Below, in pieces: positions 1 through 13,335 of a DNA stretch of 64,000 bases. Made by a program: the position numbers and the translations under genes. The notes beneath the pieces are model-generated. The model did not search any database, was not told the DNA's origin, and saw only the letters and a list, made by a program, of their open reading frames with translations. Every line of letters starts with the position of its first letter. The stretch's first letter is position 1. Origin of the DNA: Sisyra terminalis (lineage: Eukaryota > Arthropoda > Insecta > Neuroptera > Sisyridae); assembly GCA_958496175.1 (NCBI GenBank), contig OY292276.1:16324001-16388000 (forward strand), read 5' to 3'.

Positions 1-1
1 C

Positions 2-331
2 TTTACTTTTTTTCTTGGTTTTTAACAAATCCAATAATCGCTTTTGCTGTTCATTTTTATTGTTTAATACCGGTCTAACGTAACGGAATCCGGCTAATGG
101 ATAATGTTTTCGTTTTCCGTACATATCAGCAACTTTTGTGATTCTGCATTTCGCCAATCCGCTAGTTTTACGCAGTAAAACCGGTATATAATGATGCATC
201 GGAAGTCCGAAAGCTTTGCCAGTAACGCGGCAAATTCTTCGAGCATCTGCTGGAGAAATCGGTGGAATTAACGGAAAATAATGTGGCTTGGGCAGGTTTC
301 TACTGCGTCCAGTAATTCGACAAAACGACAT
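2..331 (-). CDS. Small basic protein with CR(I/V)T repeats, C-terminus cut by window edge
   Basis: The minus strand is open from an ATG at 329-331 to the window edge, giving 110 codons without a stop. The product is basic and contains three imperfect internal repeats. The first two share a CR(I/V)TG-x(n)-LP-x-HY-x-P pattern (starting near residues 4 and 34). The third is shorter (CRIT at about residue 61, with a later HYPL). The C-terminal end becomes a lysine-rich tract. GC content is clearly higher than in the flanking DNA and the amino-acid composition is even, which supports coding. I do not recognise the family, so no function is given. The region just upstream on the minus strand (332-600) is also slightly richer in GC and could be 5' UTR or promoter. 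No intron signal is evident in the visible part. Confidence 0.7.
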   Translation of the reverse strand, partial: MSFCRITGRSRNLPKPHYFPLIPPISPADARRICRVTGKAFGLPMHHYIPVLLRKTSGLAKCRITKVADMYGKRKHYPLAGFRYVRPVLNNKNEQQKRLLDLLKTKKKSK

Positions 332-3300
332 TGTTGCAGTTAATAAAACTTTTAATTTAAAATAATTTCAAACATAAACTTGAAAAGTTTCAACAACCAA
401 TTATTATTATTATTTGAAAAGTTTCGATTGGTAAAATTTACATTTTGTTTTCACTTTTTCAACAATAAAATCTAACGAGCAAAAGCGATGCCAAAATCGC
501 GTTAACGTCTCGACGTTTTCAATCGTCCAACGACGTTGAAAAACTGGCGTGAAATAAGTTAGCGTTCTTCTACTTATATTAAGGAATTTATTTTTGGATT
601 TCCTTCGTCTTGATTTAAAGCATATAAAGTGTGAAGCAATGCTACCTTTATTTCAAAGTGCATACAATATAACATAAACGCTTTAATTTCAAATTTTTAA
701 GAAAAATTCTAACTAAAATTTATAACTCTTGACAAAGTAATTCATCACACTTGTCCTAAATAAGTTGAATTCAAAACAAAGAAGTATGGAAAACAAAAGG
801 ATCTAATTTGATCTGAAAATAGAATAAGTAGGCATCTTATTAATCACCAGATACATTAAAATCTTTTTATTTTTCTGTGGAAGCTTTAAAAATTTTAAGC
901 ATAGGTAAGCTTCTTTACAGTAAATTTAGTAATTATGCTACGCATGATCTCTCATACATCGTCCAAAAAAATGACCCACTTTTCCGATTTCAGTTTCAGT
1001 GCCATAATAATTAATCAATTAGTTTTTAACAGAGTTACGCTACATTATTCAAAAGTATTTAAATTGTTCATATCTTATTTAAAAATGATCTACGCCAAGA
1101 GTTCAAGCTGATAGAATTTATAAGAATAATTACATTGTTCTCATCCCGCAAGAAGCTGTCTAATAAAATAAAGACACATAACAAATAAATGCATTTAATC
1201 AATTGTTTGTTATAGTGTCATATGTGTTTGACGATTTTTCGAGGAACACAAGTTTGGCTATTATCCCAAATTTTTGAAAGTTTGATAACAATTGGCTTAC
1301 ACAAACGAGGATATAATTTGAAAAGCACTTTAAGTTTGACATTTTTAAGAAAATAAGAAACTATAACAATTATGTACGATATGTTATAGCCATATGCTAT
1401 TTTCACACTATTTTATTTGACCATAAGTATGCGGAAAAATGCAAATAAAAATATTTTAGAACTATATACTGACAAAGTGGTGCATCAAAATTGTTACAAG
1501 GAAAAAACGTTATTCTACACAAATTTAGAATTCTAAAGTTGGAAATGTATAATTTAAATATAAAATCGATCATTGAGGTTTCGTTACCAAGTCTTTTTAT
1601 AAAAATATTTCAAGATTTTATATGTAGATAAATATTTCTAAATGGGTATTTTATAAACGATATCTCTCAGAACTTTGGTAATTATTTTAATTGTAATTGA
1701 ATAAATGAATAGAATAGTACAAATTAAAAAAGCTTATGTTGAGAGAATTCACAGAAAGGCTTTAACATTTTATTTATTTCTATACTCGACGGATGTAGGA
1801 AAAGTTTCCATCAACTTCTACTGGTCTTAATCCTAAAACATTATTGTTTTTAGAAATTATAATTTTTATCATGAAATGAAATTCATGGCCAAATTTGATA
1901 TGTACCTACCTACTTCTCTTCTGCATACTGATTCAATTAAAAAAATAATATTTTTGAACATAATAACTTTTATAATTCAAATTTGTAATGCTAATTTTTT
2001 CTTCAATTTGTTAGGTTTCCAAAGATCTTTGTTTTATTATTTTTTTGCAAGGTTTCGCAGTTTATAACTCCTTTTTCAAGTGATTATAAATAGCAATATA
2101 AATGTATAAATAATAAGTTATAAAAAAGTACTAAATTTTGCTCTAAATCTAAACTTGGAAGCTTCGTATTCTTCTATTATAATTCCGACTTATAATTTCA
2201 GTTTTTTTGTAAAAACTTTTAAACAATATATTATATATGTATCGCAAAACAGCGAATGCGTTTTACAAAGAGGGATACTAAATGCAATTGAATTAGTTTT
2301 TATTGCAATTAACAGAAGTCTATACAAAAGTATAACTAAGTCGACGTAATTTTAGTAAACTTTTACTTATTAAATATTTTCTTCGTTTGCTTTGTCGGTG
2401 AGTAGAGGGATATTTTAATAAAATAAAATATCTAGTTTCTTAAATAAAATTCTATACGTTTTATTATATTTTTATGATAGTAAACCTGTTTACGTTTATT
2501 TTAATATTTCAAAATATTAAATATGGATTAGTTTATTTCAAAAACTATACTGGTATTTTATATACATTATCAAAACTCAAATAGTTGCGATACAATAAGT
2601 ACTAAAACATCATTCAGATATCCTCAACAATTCATTGATTTTATATTGTAATACAAATACCAAAAAAAAATATTACAAAACAACTGTAACAATGAAAATT
2701 TAGATAAACTGTTACAGGATAGTTCTGCTCTATAATAAGCCTAATGCACTTGATTTAATATACTTTTAAATGTTTTAAAAATATTCTAAACTCTTATGAA
2801 AACATCATACAGCAGTGAATTTTTAACTTTACTTGACAAAATTTAAGAAATATTCTTGTAAAAATGCAAAAATAAACGTTAAATTCGAAATGCCTAAAAC
2901 GAGTTCTTATTGGTCCGGCATTAAATAGATGTCACAGTACGAAACTTCAAAATCCCAAGTACGTTTTCCTGTGAAAAATCTACTTTTACACATCGGTAAA
3001 GGTTGTTTAAAGAGTTTAATCAATATATTATTTATTAAAACCAATTACAACCTACACAACTCCTAAGAATAAAAATTGAAAGTAATTTTTAGGGTATAAA
3101 ATTATTTTCCATGAAGAAAAATTATGAAAATTTTTAAATATTATTGTTCTATGGTAATCGTCCAATGATCAATTTATATTTTGGTTTTAATACGTGTCCT
3201 GTGACAATATAATATGTGATTATATAAGTTTTTCATAACTAAAAAATGATTTTTCCTCGTATTTACAATGCCTTTGAACGATTTAAAAAAATGTGCATAG

Positions 3301-5643
3301 AGTCTATTGTGTAAACAGTTCAATTCATATTTTATTTGGGTATAATTGATGTACAAAGGTTTTTACAAATTATTTGTTGGCTATAATAAATATTATACAA
3401 AATTATTAATGAATAAGAGATCAGATTATATTGATTCACCATAATTTATTCTTTGGGAAACTGCGTTTATTTTATACAAAGTCAGTATATTGACCAATTA
3501 AAATTGAAAATGATATGAAAGTTCTGAATTTGAAATGCTTATTTTTATATTTGAAAAATATAAAAGTATAACAACTTGTTTAGTAAAAGTGCAATTTGAT
3601 ATCAAAGAAGGTACTTAAATATTTTTTAAAATTTTAATTAAACGTTCATTTTTATTGTTGATGACGTCAAAATAGAAACAAAATAAATAACAAAGAGTCT
3701 TATTCAAATTGCAATTTCATGCTTATAACAAAAATATCGTAAAATATTGAGATTTCAATGGATATTGTAGTATAATTTTCTAACGTACAAATTGCAACAA
3801 AACTTGATTTCTCATAACAATTAATGATTTCAACTTATAACATATAACAAGCTTTCTTATATCTATTTTTGTTGTTTATTAAACTAAAATTAAGAAAAAA
3901 ATGAATATTGCCACTGATTTTGATTTCTCATCCATGATTTTTGAGCAGATATTTTCTTAATAATTGCTATTTAAGAATGAAGACAATGTAGAATAAAGTA
4001 TATATTTAACCATAAATTCTCGATCATTGTTTATTACCTTACTACAAAAATACATTTGCATCAAATCATTCAATAGTTTCTTATATTTTATTCATTTAAA
4101 TGTTTCCAAATTTTCTATTGATAATATAAATATAAATGTTTTTTCGAAACATAAACTTATACCAAAAATAAACCATTTGCTATTTATATATTTTGAAATA
4201 TCTACATTGCAATCAACTTATATTTGGAAGTTTTTATACAAATAAAAAAGTATTTATAATTTGAATTTATTTAGTTAAAAATATATTAAAAGAATTAAAT
4301 ATTGGGTTAAACCGTAGTTATTAGTTAATATACGTATATATTATTAAAGCATATACATCATTATTATATTTATTCAGGCTCGAAGGTATCTATATGAACA
4401 CTAGTGAACTACATTCTTACTCATTTAGGCATTTCTAAATTTTAAAAATAATAATCCAAATCGTCGTTATATATAATATTCAAGTAGCATTACATTTAAA
4501 TGATTTAAAGTAAAGACCATAAAACTATCCAATGCGTGGTAATGTGTATAAATTGCTTGTTTCTATAAATCTATATTCCTCGATATCTCAGGAGGGGTGT
4601 GAGTATCTATAAATATGAATACCAAGTATTCCTTCTTTTAGTACCCCTTGCCCATTAAGAATACGGGACACTATTCACAGGTCCATAGTCTGTGACTTGT
4701 GTCACAAGTGTCAAAGGTACAGCAAGGGATGCTGTGAGTTACTCAGGAAGGGGTTTATAATGTTCCAAGAACATACTTTTAAATCCAAGTTACTTATTTA
4801 CAGCCATTATAATATAGACTGTCAGGATAACGTCTGGCGGTTTCAGCAAGTTTACTGATAAAATTCACTTACCCGGTATGACAATATCCCTGCATATTAT
4901 TTACATTTATGAGTAATTATATTTTAATTGGTAATGGACAATGATCAATTGGGAGAAATAAAATAAATATCCATAATATATCTAATACAAAATTGAATTG
5001 CAAGGCATTTATAATCCAAATTACCTACTCGTTGTAGAATTAATTTATCTTGGCTCAAATCCAGCATTATCTATGCGATCTATCAAAACAACAAATGGTT
5101 CTTATCGAGAAGTGCTTAAAAAATTTTAAGCTTTAGAACTTCTAGAATCTAAGGTCATGGTGAAAATAGTCTGAAATAATTTACGCAGGAAACATTTTGA
5201 CACTTTCAAAACGTATAAAAGACATTTTCGTGCATATAACTGATATATTTATTAAGCCTTTTAACAATTAATATTTATAAGTGTAAAACATCAAACACTG
5301 TATATTTATTGTGCGTGAAATATTCACATACGATTTCAGAAAAAAATCGGAAACAATTCAAGATTCATTAATTTCATTAGTTTATAAAACTTATCAGAAA
5401 CCATAATATATATTTTTATATATAAGAAAGGTCAACACGTGTCTTCTTACTAGACATTATCGATTCTTTCGTATAATAATGAAGTTAATACATTTGTCAT
5501 TGTATGAAAACTAATGAAACTAATTTACATCTTCATAACAATATTAATGAGGAATGCTTAAAGATCCAATTTTTCTAGTGAAGTAAAATGTTTAAACTGA
5601 TCCAAGAAAATTAGTTTTATCAATTTATAAATAGGTATACAGG
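332..5643. other. Gene-free AT-rich intergenic DNA
   Basis: No open frame here exceeds about 70 codons and none resembles a known protein. Composition is strongly AT with many homopolymer runs. The only local departure is a less AT-rich patch around 4590-4760. It includes a perfect 7-bp inverted repeat with a 1-base loop (4695-4709, arms ACTTGTG and CACAAGT). I cannot assign that patch to a known element. Confidence 0.6.
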
Positions 5644-6661
5644 CAATAATGGTTTAGCGCCTTGACCTGTGAGGCCCGGGCTTACAACGGCAAGATTTAG
5701 GGGCGGCATAATTTTCAGAACGCCAAAATTTTAAAGGCCAAGAATGTGCGCACAATTCAAATTCAAAAAAATATTTGAGTAGTTTCGCTATGAATGTATG
5801 GAACATCTTCTATGAAGTATTATAAATATTTTTATAGAATTAACTCTCCAATTTATCACATTACATTTTTCAATTGTTAAATTACTGGCACTGAGAGAAC
5901 TATCATTTTGGGGACATTCAGAACAAATTGGAGATCCTCTTAATGGTAATTTTAATAAGAGTCGTATAACTTTTTACTAAATTTTATCCTTTTTGTCAAA
6001 ATATTTAAAGTCCTTTGCAAATCCTGGTAGCCGAAATACATCGTACTTTTCTAAAACAATCTAGTATGCGTACGATTTAGAAGAACCCTTCGTAAATGAA
6101 TGTATTCTCTAACATTAACTTCTTAAAGATTCAATTCTGAAGATATCCAAAAATATATGGAATAAATTGCATCACGGAATCATCGAGATGTGTACCCTAA
6201 TATTGCTCTGTGTGTTTTTTGAATTCCAGCGATAAATTGTTTAGGGGAAAGATCTTTTTCCACCCTGGAAAGAGTGAAAAGTTTTTAACGTGCAAGTGTG
6301 GACCAAGATTTACTAAATGGTTTGGCATTATTATTCATTGCACCTCAATTAGTGCAAAAAATTGATTACGATTATATAGTTAGCATTTTCGTGCGAACCA
6401 AAGCTTGAAAGAAAACGTATAAATCGTAAGTGATAGTTGGAAAAAAGCTGTGAATTATATTAATCTTTACAAATATTTTTTGGAATTAATGAGTAATACT
6501 TTAAAAAAGAGTAAGCAAATTCATAAGATTTGTTAAAATTAATTTATAATTTTAATAATTCAAAATTAGATGTTTTATCTTGATAACCACCTTGTTATGG
6601 AACAAAAAGGGCGGCATATCGAATGAAGCCTAAGGCGGCATCGGACTTAAATCTACCACTG
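5644..6661 (+). pseudogene. Decayed hAT-family transposon (ZMYM1/TTF-type transposase relic)
   Basis: Two short translated stretches match the shape of TTF/ZMYM1-like hAT transposases. Around 5889 a frame reads LALRELSFWGHSEQIGDPL followed by NGNF, like the conserved 'lafRGh-e-NGNF' segment. Around 6226 a frame reads GERSFSTLERVKSF, a stop, then DLLNGLALL. This resembles the C-terminal dimerisation segment of hAT enzymes. Stops and frameshifts separate these blocks, and the ~1 kb length is far short of an intact element. The flanks carry GGGCGGCA-type sequence (5700 and 6609) typical of hAT ends. The right edge reads as an inverted CAGTGGTAGATTTA terminus at about 6661. The left edge is uncertain, and no 8-bp target duplication is preserved. 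Confidence 0.65.
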
Positions 6662-8921
6662 TATTTTATTTATTTAGAACGGAAAATTATTTTATTTATT
6701 TCTCACCGGGAGTTAACCAAACCGATTAAGCAACATTTATAAAATTTGATAGGAAGGATGCTTAAATTGCTTCTACAGCTTGCCATTATATCTATCCCTA
6801 TTTAAAAAATGCATTTAGAGGCATTTTTAAAATATAACATTTACCTTTCATAACTTTAAATGAACTTTTTATGGGTTTTTTGAACATTTAAAATACCTTT
6901 AAATTATTTTTTTAACAAGGATATTACAGAAATAATACATGTAAGAAAAACTATAAATTTTATAATCAGTTTAACTAAATCTGTTGTGATTTTAATAAAA
7001 CCACCAAAAAAAAGTACTAAGTACATAAAAAAATATATATTTTCTATTAAGAATACGAGTATTAATAAAAAATTATAAGAAAATCGACGCCAACACGTTC
7101 CAAGTATTGAAACTCTTGTGCCAAGCCTAAGATGTAGACACGTTTTTCAGAAAAAGATTAATTAGAATAGGAGGAAAAATTGTCGGCTTGTTATACATTT
7201 GTGCGTAAATATGCTATTAAAATCGCGAAAACGTAATGACAACAAAATTGATTGTCAAAGGTTGAAGACCTAAACTCTTCATTGAAAAACATTTCAAAAT
7301 AATTCACCGAAAGATATTTATCATTGATGACATCAAACTACACCTCACATTAGTCTACTAACCTTAATTTATTTTTCAGTTAAACTTGGTTTAAATGATT
7401 GTTATCTGCAAGCTGTTCTAGTTTATTATTTTTAGGCTCAATTCAATTAATGTTTCATTTTTTCGCAATTAATGTTATTATATGTGATAGTAAAAGTTGC
7501 ACTCATAATTCTATACCATGACCCAATTCATTATTAATATTATAGAAGGATGAAATAAAATGAAATAAAAATTCCTTAACTGCTAGTTCAGGTAGTATTT
7601 CCAAAATATTAAAGCAATTTATTCGAATTTATTTTCATATTATTATAAAATTTTATTTTTAAGATTTTATTTCATTGTTCTTATAATTAAACTCGATTTT
7701 ATTGAAATATATTTTATTGTGACTTTTATTTTCCTTAAAATTTAATAAAATTGTTTGATATCAGGTTACTATTTATTTCTAATGGAATATTTTATTAGGA
7801 CTGCATATCTCTTCGCTAGAAAAGTCTAAGACGTCGCCCAACTGCATTCCGCGTCAAGAGGAATGCACTCTTTGACATGGCTACGTTGGAAATAAACAAC
7901 GTTTCTACTTATTGTACGCCTCTGCTAAATTTATTTTGAAACATTATGTGATTCATGAGATTTTTTCATCATTTTTTATTTTCTGATCTAAATGAAAAGA
8001 GCCTTATACGTAACTTTTCTCATAAGATAGTACCTACAAATCTTTCATTGTTAACTTATTATAGATTCCAAATCTTAAGAAAATGGTTACCTTTCTAGGT
8101 GTATACGGTATATACTAATGCATAAAATTCTAGTCTCTATATTTGAATTTGTATTCAATTTCTTAGTCAATATTCGTTTTAAAGTCTCTTTACCCTATTC
8201 CAAAATTATTTATTTTTTTGTCTATAGCAGTACTTGTATATATTTTTCAACTCAAAAAACATTTAAACAAACTTTGTAATACGTTATATCTTCAATATTG
8301 TTTCACACATAATTAGATGCATCATTCTAAGAAAAGCATACCTGATGAACTTCCTATGCTTTCTTTTGTATTTGGTAACTTTCTGGTACTCTGGTACACT
8401 GGTTACAATTTATTTAAAAATTCTACGTTAAATATAATAACCAAAATCTAAGTTACACTTTTTGTTCAAGTTACCTATTTTCCTTAATTATATAATCTCT
8501 TTTACATTTTTACTCATAAAAAATGAAGTTTTATCAGGTTTGATTTTATGAATTTATTAGTAATTCTTTTACAAATCTAAACTTATACTAAACGGAAAAA
8601 AGATCCATATAACACATAATATCAAATATATTCTTTATAACTTAGTTTCAATAAAATATTTAAAAGTAACTGTAAAATACGACCATATATATCTAAGTTC
8701 CTTTGTTTTTTGGGAAAAAGTAAATATTATCTTAAAAACTCTTTAAAAAGTATATTGTTACTTAAAAATTATCTTAAACATTTAAAAGGAACATAGATGC
8801 CAAGAGATTAGGTATACATAGTTTTATTTTGCTTTGTTTTATATAAGATTCAAAGTTTACCACTTATTTTAATTTTCTTAATGGATAATAATATATATAT
8901 GTCTTTTAGATTCAATTAAAA
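6662..8921. other. Gene-free AT-rich intergenic DNA
   Basis: No coding region, RNA gene or clear repeat boundary was recognised. Open frames are short and of biased composition. A slightly GC-richer patch at 7820-7910 has no recognisable content. Confidence 0.5.
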
Positions 8922-8980
8922 AATTACTTTATTACGACGCGTTTCAACAGTTTTTGACTGTCATCATCAGGTATTAATAA
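8922..8980 (-). ncRNA. Hammerhead-ribozyme-like motif, Penelope/retrozyme type
   Basis: Read on the minus strand, the core elements occur in order. CTGATGA (complement of 8964-8970) is followed by a stem II hairpin GACAGT / ACTGTT with a CAAAA loop. Then comes GAAAC (complement of 8941-8945), a minimal stem III, and a GTC cleavage triplet (complement of 8936-8938) followed by GTAAT. Stem I can form between the TTAATAC preceding the core and GTAATAA after the cleavage site, with one mismatch. One extra base sits between the core and stem II. The GAAACGCGTC segment with a very short stem III is characteristic of hammerheads in Penelope-like retroelements. No reverse transcriptase frame is nearby. 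Activity is not shown by sequence alone, and the single stem I mismatch may weaken it. Confidence 0.5.
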
Positions 8981-10836
8981 TAATAATCAATGTTAAATTT
9001 AATTTTCAAGTTTTTCAAGTATTTTGTCAGGGGATCAAATATATTTTTTTTTCTAAATTAATACCTTATCTAATTACCTATCAATTTTACCTTATACGTT
9101 ACAAAACTTAGAACATTCATAATATACAAAATAATTAAAAATTATCTTCTAGGTATATCAAAACATTGCAGTTTGCATTACAATGCTCCCTGCTAAAAAT
9201 GGCATTTTAAATGTACAAAAATCCCACTAGAAGACATTTAAAGTTATTTTTTTCATTTAGCTAATATTCTAGTATAATACTATGGAGATTAAATCTTTTA
9301 TGCCTACTATAATACATTGTATATATTAGCGGGCGTTATAATTCATAATTCCCGTGGTCAAGGGCAACCTATTAGAAATGCAATGGAAATTTGAGGGCAT
9401 TATTTTTCATAATGCCCTCAAATTTATATTTTGCCAAGAAGGCTTGACTCTAATATCAATTCAATTTAATATTTTCCATGCAAACTTGAACTTCATATTA
9501 TTTACAGATTTGAATACATTTTGCGAATTTTGAATTGAGATAAAATTTATTTTTTCTTATGAATTAAATGAAAAATAAAAGTTTGTAGACACCTCAGGCA
9601 TTATTAGGTGATAACACCCTTGGTACATAAATAAATAAAAAGATGATGTTTGGTGAAAATTAAGAATAGTTTTTGTACTCTTATATGCTGTATAAATTGT
9701 AATAATTATATAAAAAGTAGTTGATACAAAATTATGGAGGATATAATGGATTAACTATTTTGAAGAATCTAAGTAACAAAAAATACAGCAAATCTTATAC
9801 TTAAGCTGACAATTGATGAGATATATACATTTTACGAGTATAAACTAGTTTATTACAAAGAAGTGTAACATTCTTTTGGTACTATAATTAATAATTTATA
9901 TTTCAAACGTTCATAAATTTTGAGTATGCTATTTACTTTTTAACTATCGTTAATGATTTGCCAAAATTCTGATTGAATTTCAAAAACGTTACCTACATAT
10001 CGTAAATTATTTTCAGTTGACTTCAAAACAAATCGAATATTAATTTTCTTCGATTTATTTTTAAAAAGTGTGTCATTAAATCAAGTAAATTTTAAAATAC
10101 TCCTACCTAAACACCGTTGCAAATTCTTAAATGAGACCCATTGAAAATGTTAATATAACATCGTAAAACTATCGTCACAAATGAAATAGTCATTCTTGGG
10201 ACTCATTAGCATAATAATTTTTCACTTACAAATAACGAAGATTTATTTTAATCGTAAAGCATATGCCACCTTTTTGAATATTCTCAAGGACGTTAAACTT
10301 AAAATCAATATTTTATTGCCAAAATTTGATTGACGAACATTGAATGTTTATAACAGAAAAATGTGTTATACCGTACCTAATATAAAAGATAAATTTTAAT
10401 ATTAATTAAATACCATGAACATCATACTTTGGACTCTTCACTATTTTTTTTCTTTCCATAATTAAACGATTTGAACAGTTCAAAAAATGTTCATATGGGG
10501 TTAACTAAATATAGTGCCTGTTGAGAAGAAAATTTTTATGCAGGACCTATCCTAAGATGTTGACCGCCCGGGTGCAAATCTAACGTGTCGCCCTTCTAGA
10601 ATTTTTTTCGGCAAAATCGGAACATATTTTAATTTAAATTTTTACCAGTTACTTATTCAACCACAATTAGTATTTTATTTATATTTGTTTCGATAACTTC
10701 TTCTATTAAATATTTAATCAAGACAGGTATCTAATACGCTAATTTTCTATCATAAAATTAATTTCAATCCATTAAAATCTGTTCTAAAAATCAACGAATA
10801 TTTGAATTAAAACACCATTTTTACTACAACTGCAAT
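8981..10836. other. Gene-free AT-rich DNA with hairpin and a hAT-end-like fragment
   Basis: No gene is supported. The interval contains the perfect hairpin listed at 9387-9425. A short GC-rich patch at about 10545-10605, with CCGCCCGGG and GTCGCCC, looks like the edge of an old hAT element. I could not find its partner end. Confidence 0.45.
9387..9425. repeat. Perfect 17-bp inverted repeat (hairpin)
   Basis: The arms 9387-9403 and 9409-9425 are exact reverse complements, separated by a 5-base loop (TTTTC). The arm core is TTTGAGGGCATTAT. A related but imperfect GGGCGTTAT...AATTCCCG hairpin lies just upstream at 9331-9356. The pair suggests the end of a mobile element with nested palindromes, but the superfamily cannot be named from this alone. 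Confidence 0.75.
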
Positions 10837-13335
10837 ATTCAGCTCAATTCCAGCTGAAAAATTCAACCCTCATATCCTTATTTTGTAGATGAAAATTGTC
10901 CTTTTCGAAACTTTGAATAACAATTGTGGTTTTTATGTTCTCCACAGGAAGAAATTTTTTTCACATTATTATCTATTTATTTGAACGCCTTGATTCAATA
11001 TTAGTTGAGAAAACTAGGCCTTATAATGAAAAATCATCCCCTAGAAATGGCCCCATTTGAGTCGATATTTTTTGTATGGATGTTTAGTTCCTTAGCATCC
11101 CGTTTTTATTTCTCGACAAACTAACGCATAAAAAATAAAGTAAATATTTTTCATTAGCATCGTTATGTATGATAAAAACAATATTATTCAGCTCAATTCC
11201 AGCTAATAAATTCAAACCGAATATTCCAATTTTGCAATTGAAAATTGTCCTTTTTGAAACTTTGAAATGGATTTGTGGTTGCCCTGTTGCACACAAAGAG
11301 AAAAAAAAACTCACATTATTATTCACTTAAACGCCTTCATTCATAATTTATTGAGAAAACAAGGCCTCAAAATGAAAAATCACTCCCTTGAAAGGACACA
11401 ATTTCGACGAAATTTGTCGCATGGATGATTAGCGCCTTATCATCCCGTTTTTATTTCCCGTCAAAATAACACGTTAAAACAAAATATTTTTCGTAAGCAT
11501 CGTTAAGGATGATTCAATCAATAATATTCAGCTCAATTCGAGCGAAAAAATCCAAACCTCATATCCTTATTTTGCAGTTGCAAATTATCCTTTTTGAAAC
11601 TTTGAATTGGAATTGTGGTATTTCCGTGACCTACAGGAAGAAAATTTTTTCACATTATTATTCACTTGGACGCCTTAATTCATAATCCGTTGAGGAAACT
11701 AGGCCTCATAATGAAAAGTCACCCCCTTAAAATAGCTCAATTTGCGACGAAATTTGTCGCATAGATGTTTAGCTTCTTATCTTCCCGTTTTTATTTTCCG
11801 ACAAATTAACGCATTAAAACTAAATATTTTTTGTAAGCATCGTCAAGGATTATTCAATGATTAATATTCAGCTCAATATCAGCGAAAAAATCCAACCCTC
11901 AAATCATTATTTTGCAGTTGAAAATTGTCCTTTTAGAAACTTTGAAATGGAATTGTGGTTGACCTGTTACCCACAGGACAAAATATTTTTCACATATCAA
12001 TTCTTGTAAGGGGTCTGTTTTATAAATCGTCGGAAAAATCATCCTTATCAGGAAATGCAATCCTTGCAATTATTGTTTTTTTATAAACTGTTGTATTTAG
12101 GCAACCCTTTATTCAGCTATGCTTTTAGGCTGTGGCCTATTTTTCTTAGTTCACTACTTAATATAATTTAAGTTCGACTTATGGTATATTTTGGTTTATT
12201 AACTTAAATCAATATATTTTTTAAGATTCAAGTGACCTGGAATTTGAGGACAAGGGCAGTTTTGTTGGGATTGAAGAGAGTATCATCATTTTGGGAGATA
12301 AATGTTAAGTAAGTGTCAGAGTTTTTGAAACTTGTAAATATTGTTCTAATTGAATTTTTCGCTACAGAAGAAGCTGTTAGAAGACAACCGAGATTTTTTC
12401 AATGGATTTGATCTGTTCATCACCATCCAAATGGACGTTTGCAGAATGGATGCGGTTCGTTCGAGAATCAACAATCAAATTCATCAAGGATATCATTTCC
12501 ACAATTGGTATCTACCGAGAAGTACCCTAATGTATTTACTACAATAGTTAGTGGTGTAAATTGTGATTCAATAATTCAGTGAACGTGTAATGTAAAAGCT
12601 ATTTTAAGGGGGTGACTTTTCATTATGAGGCCTAGTTTTCTCAACAGATTATGAATTAAAGCGCTCAAGTGAATAATAATGTGAAAATATTTTCTTCCTA
12701 TGGGTAACAGGAATACCATAATTCCAATTCAAAGTTTCAAAATGGACAATTTTAAATTACAAACTGAAGATATGAGGGTTGGATTTTTTTGCTGATATCG
12801 AGGTGAATATTATTGATTGAATCATTCTTAACGATGCTAACGAAAAATATTTTTTAACGCGAATTTAAAACGGGATGTAAGGGCATAAAATGCATTCACC
12901 AAATTTGCCCTGAAGTTCATCGTTTTCTAGGGGTGACTTTCTCTTATAAGACATTTTTTATCAACATTTTATAAATAATGCCCTTACGTGAGTAGTTATG
13001 TGAATTTTTTTTTGTCCTGTGTGCAAAAGAACACCTGTCATATCGTTTTATAATTTCAAAAAAGGCAATATTTAAGTTCACAAAAAGGATAAAAGGGATG
13101 TTTTTTTTTCGCTGAAATTAGAAATATTTTAGATCCATTCATCCTCAATGTAACAGCATAAGAAGAATTTGCATTTAGTGGCTAGATTCTGGGCAAATCA
13201 AAACGGGAATTGATAGATCTAAAAATCCTTCGTTTGAAATTGGGCCATTTCAATGGGTAACTTTTCATTATGATGCCTACTTTTCTCAATGGTTTATGAA
13301 TCAAGGCCTTCAAGTGAATTGTTATGAGAAAAAAA
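10837..13335. repeat. Foldback-like structure: ~340-bp tandem repeats in inverted arms
   Basis: The left arm holds four head-to-tail units beginning with ATTCAGCTCAAT at 10837, 11186, 11526 and 11866 (spacings 349, 340, 340); the last is truncated near 12000. Each unit repeats blocks such as AACTTTGAA, CACATTATTA, AGGCCT(C/T)A and CATCCCGTTTTTAT in the same order. The right arm carries reverse-complement versions of the same blocks, with the motif GG(T)GACTTTTCATTATGA near 12610, 12940 and 13257. Its copies are more diverged. A roughly 600-bp spacer (about 12000-12600) separates the arms and holds only a 65-codon open frame of no recognisable family. Long inverted arms built of tandem repeats are typical of Foldback/Galileo-type DNA elements. 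An inverted satellite cluster is the alternative. Confidence 0.65.

Noticed and set aside
11084..11326. 80-codon minus-strand frame
   Set aside because: It lies inside the ~340-bp tandem repeat; the same frame is broken in the other units, so it is not conserved as coding.
12350..12547. 65-codon frame in the spacer of the foldback-like structure
   Set aside because: No recognisable transposase or other motif, and short for this composition.
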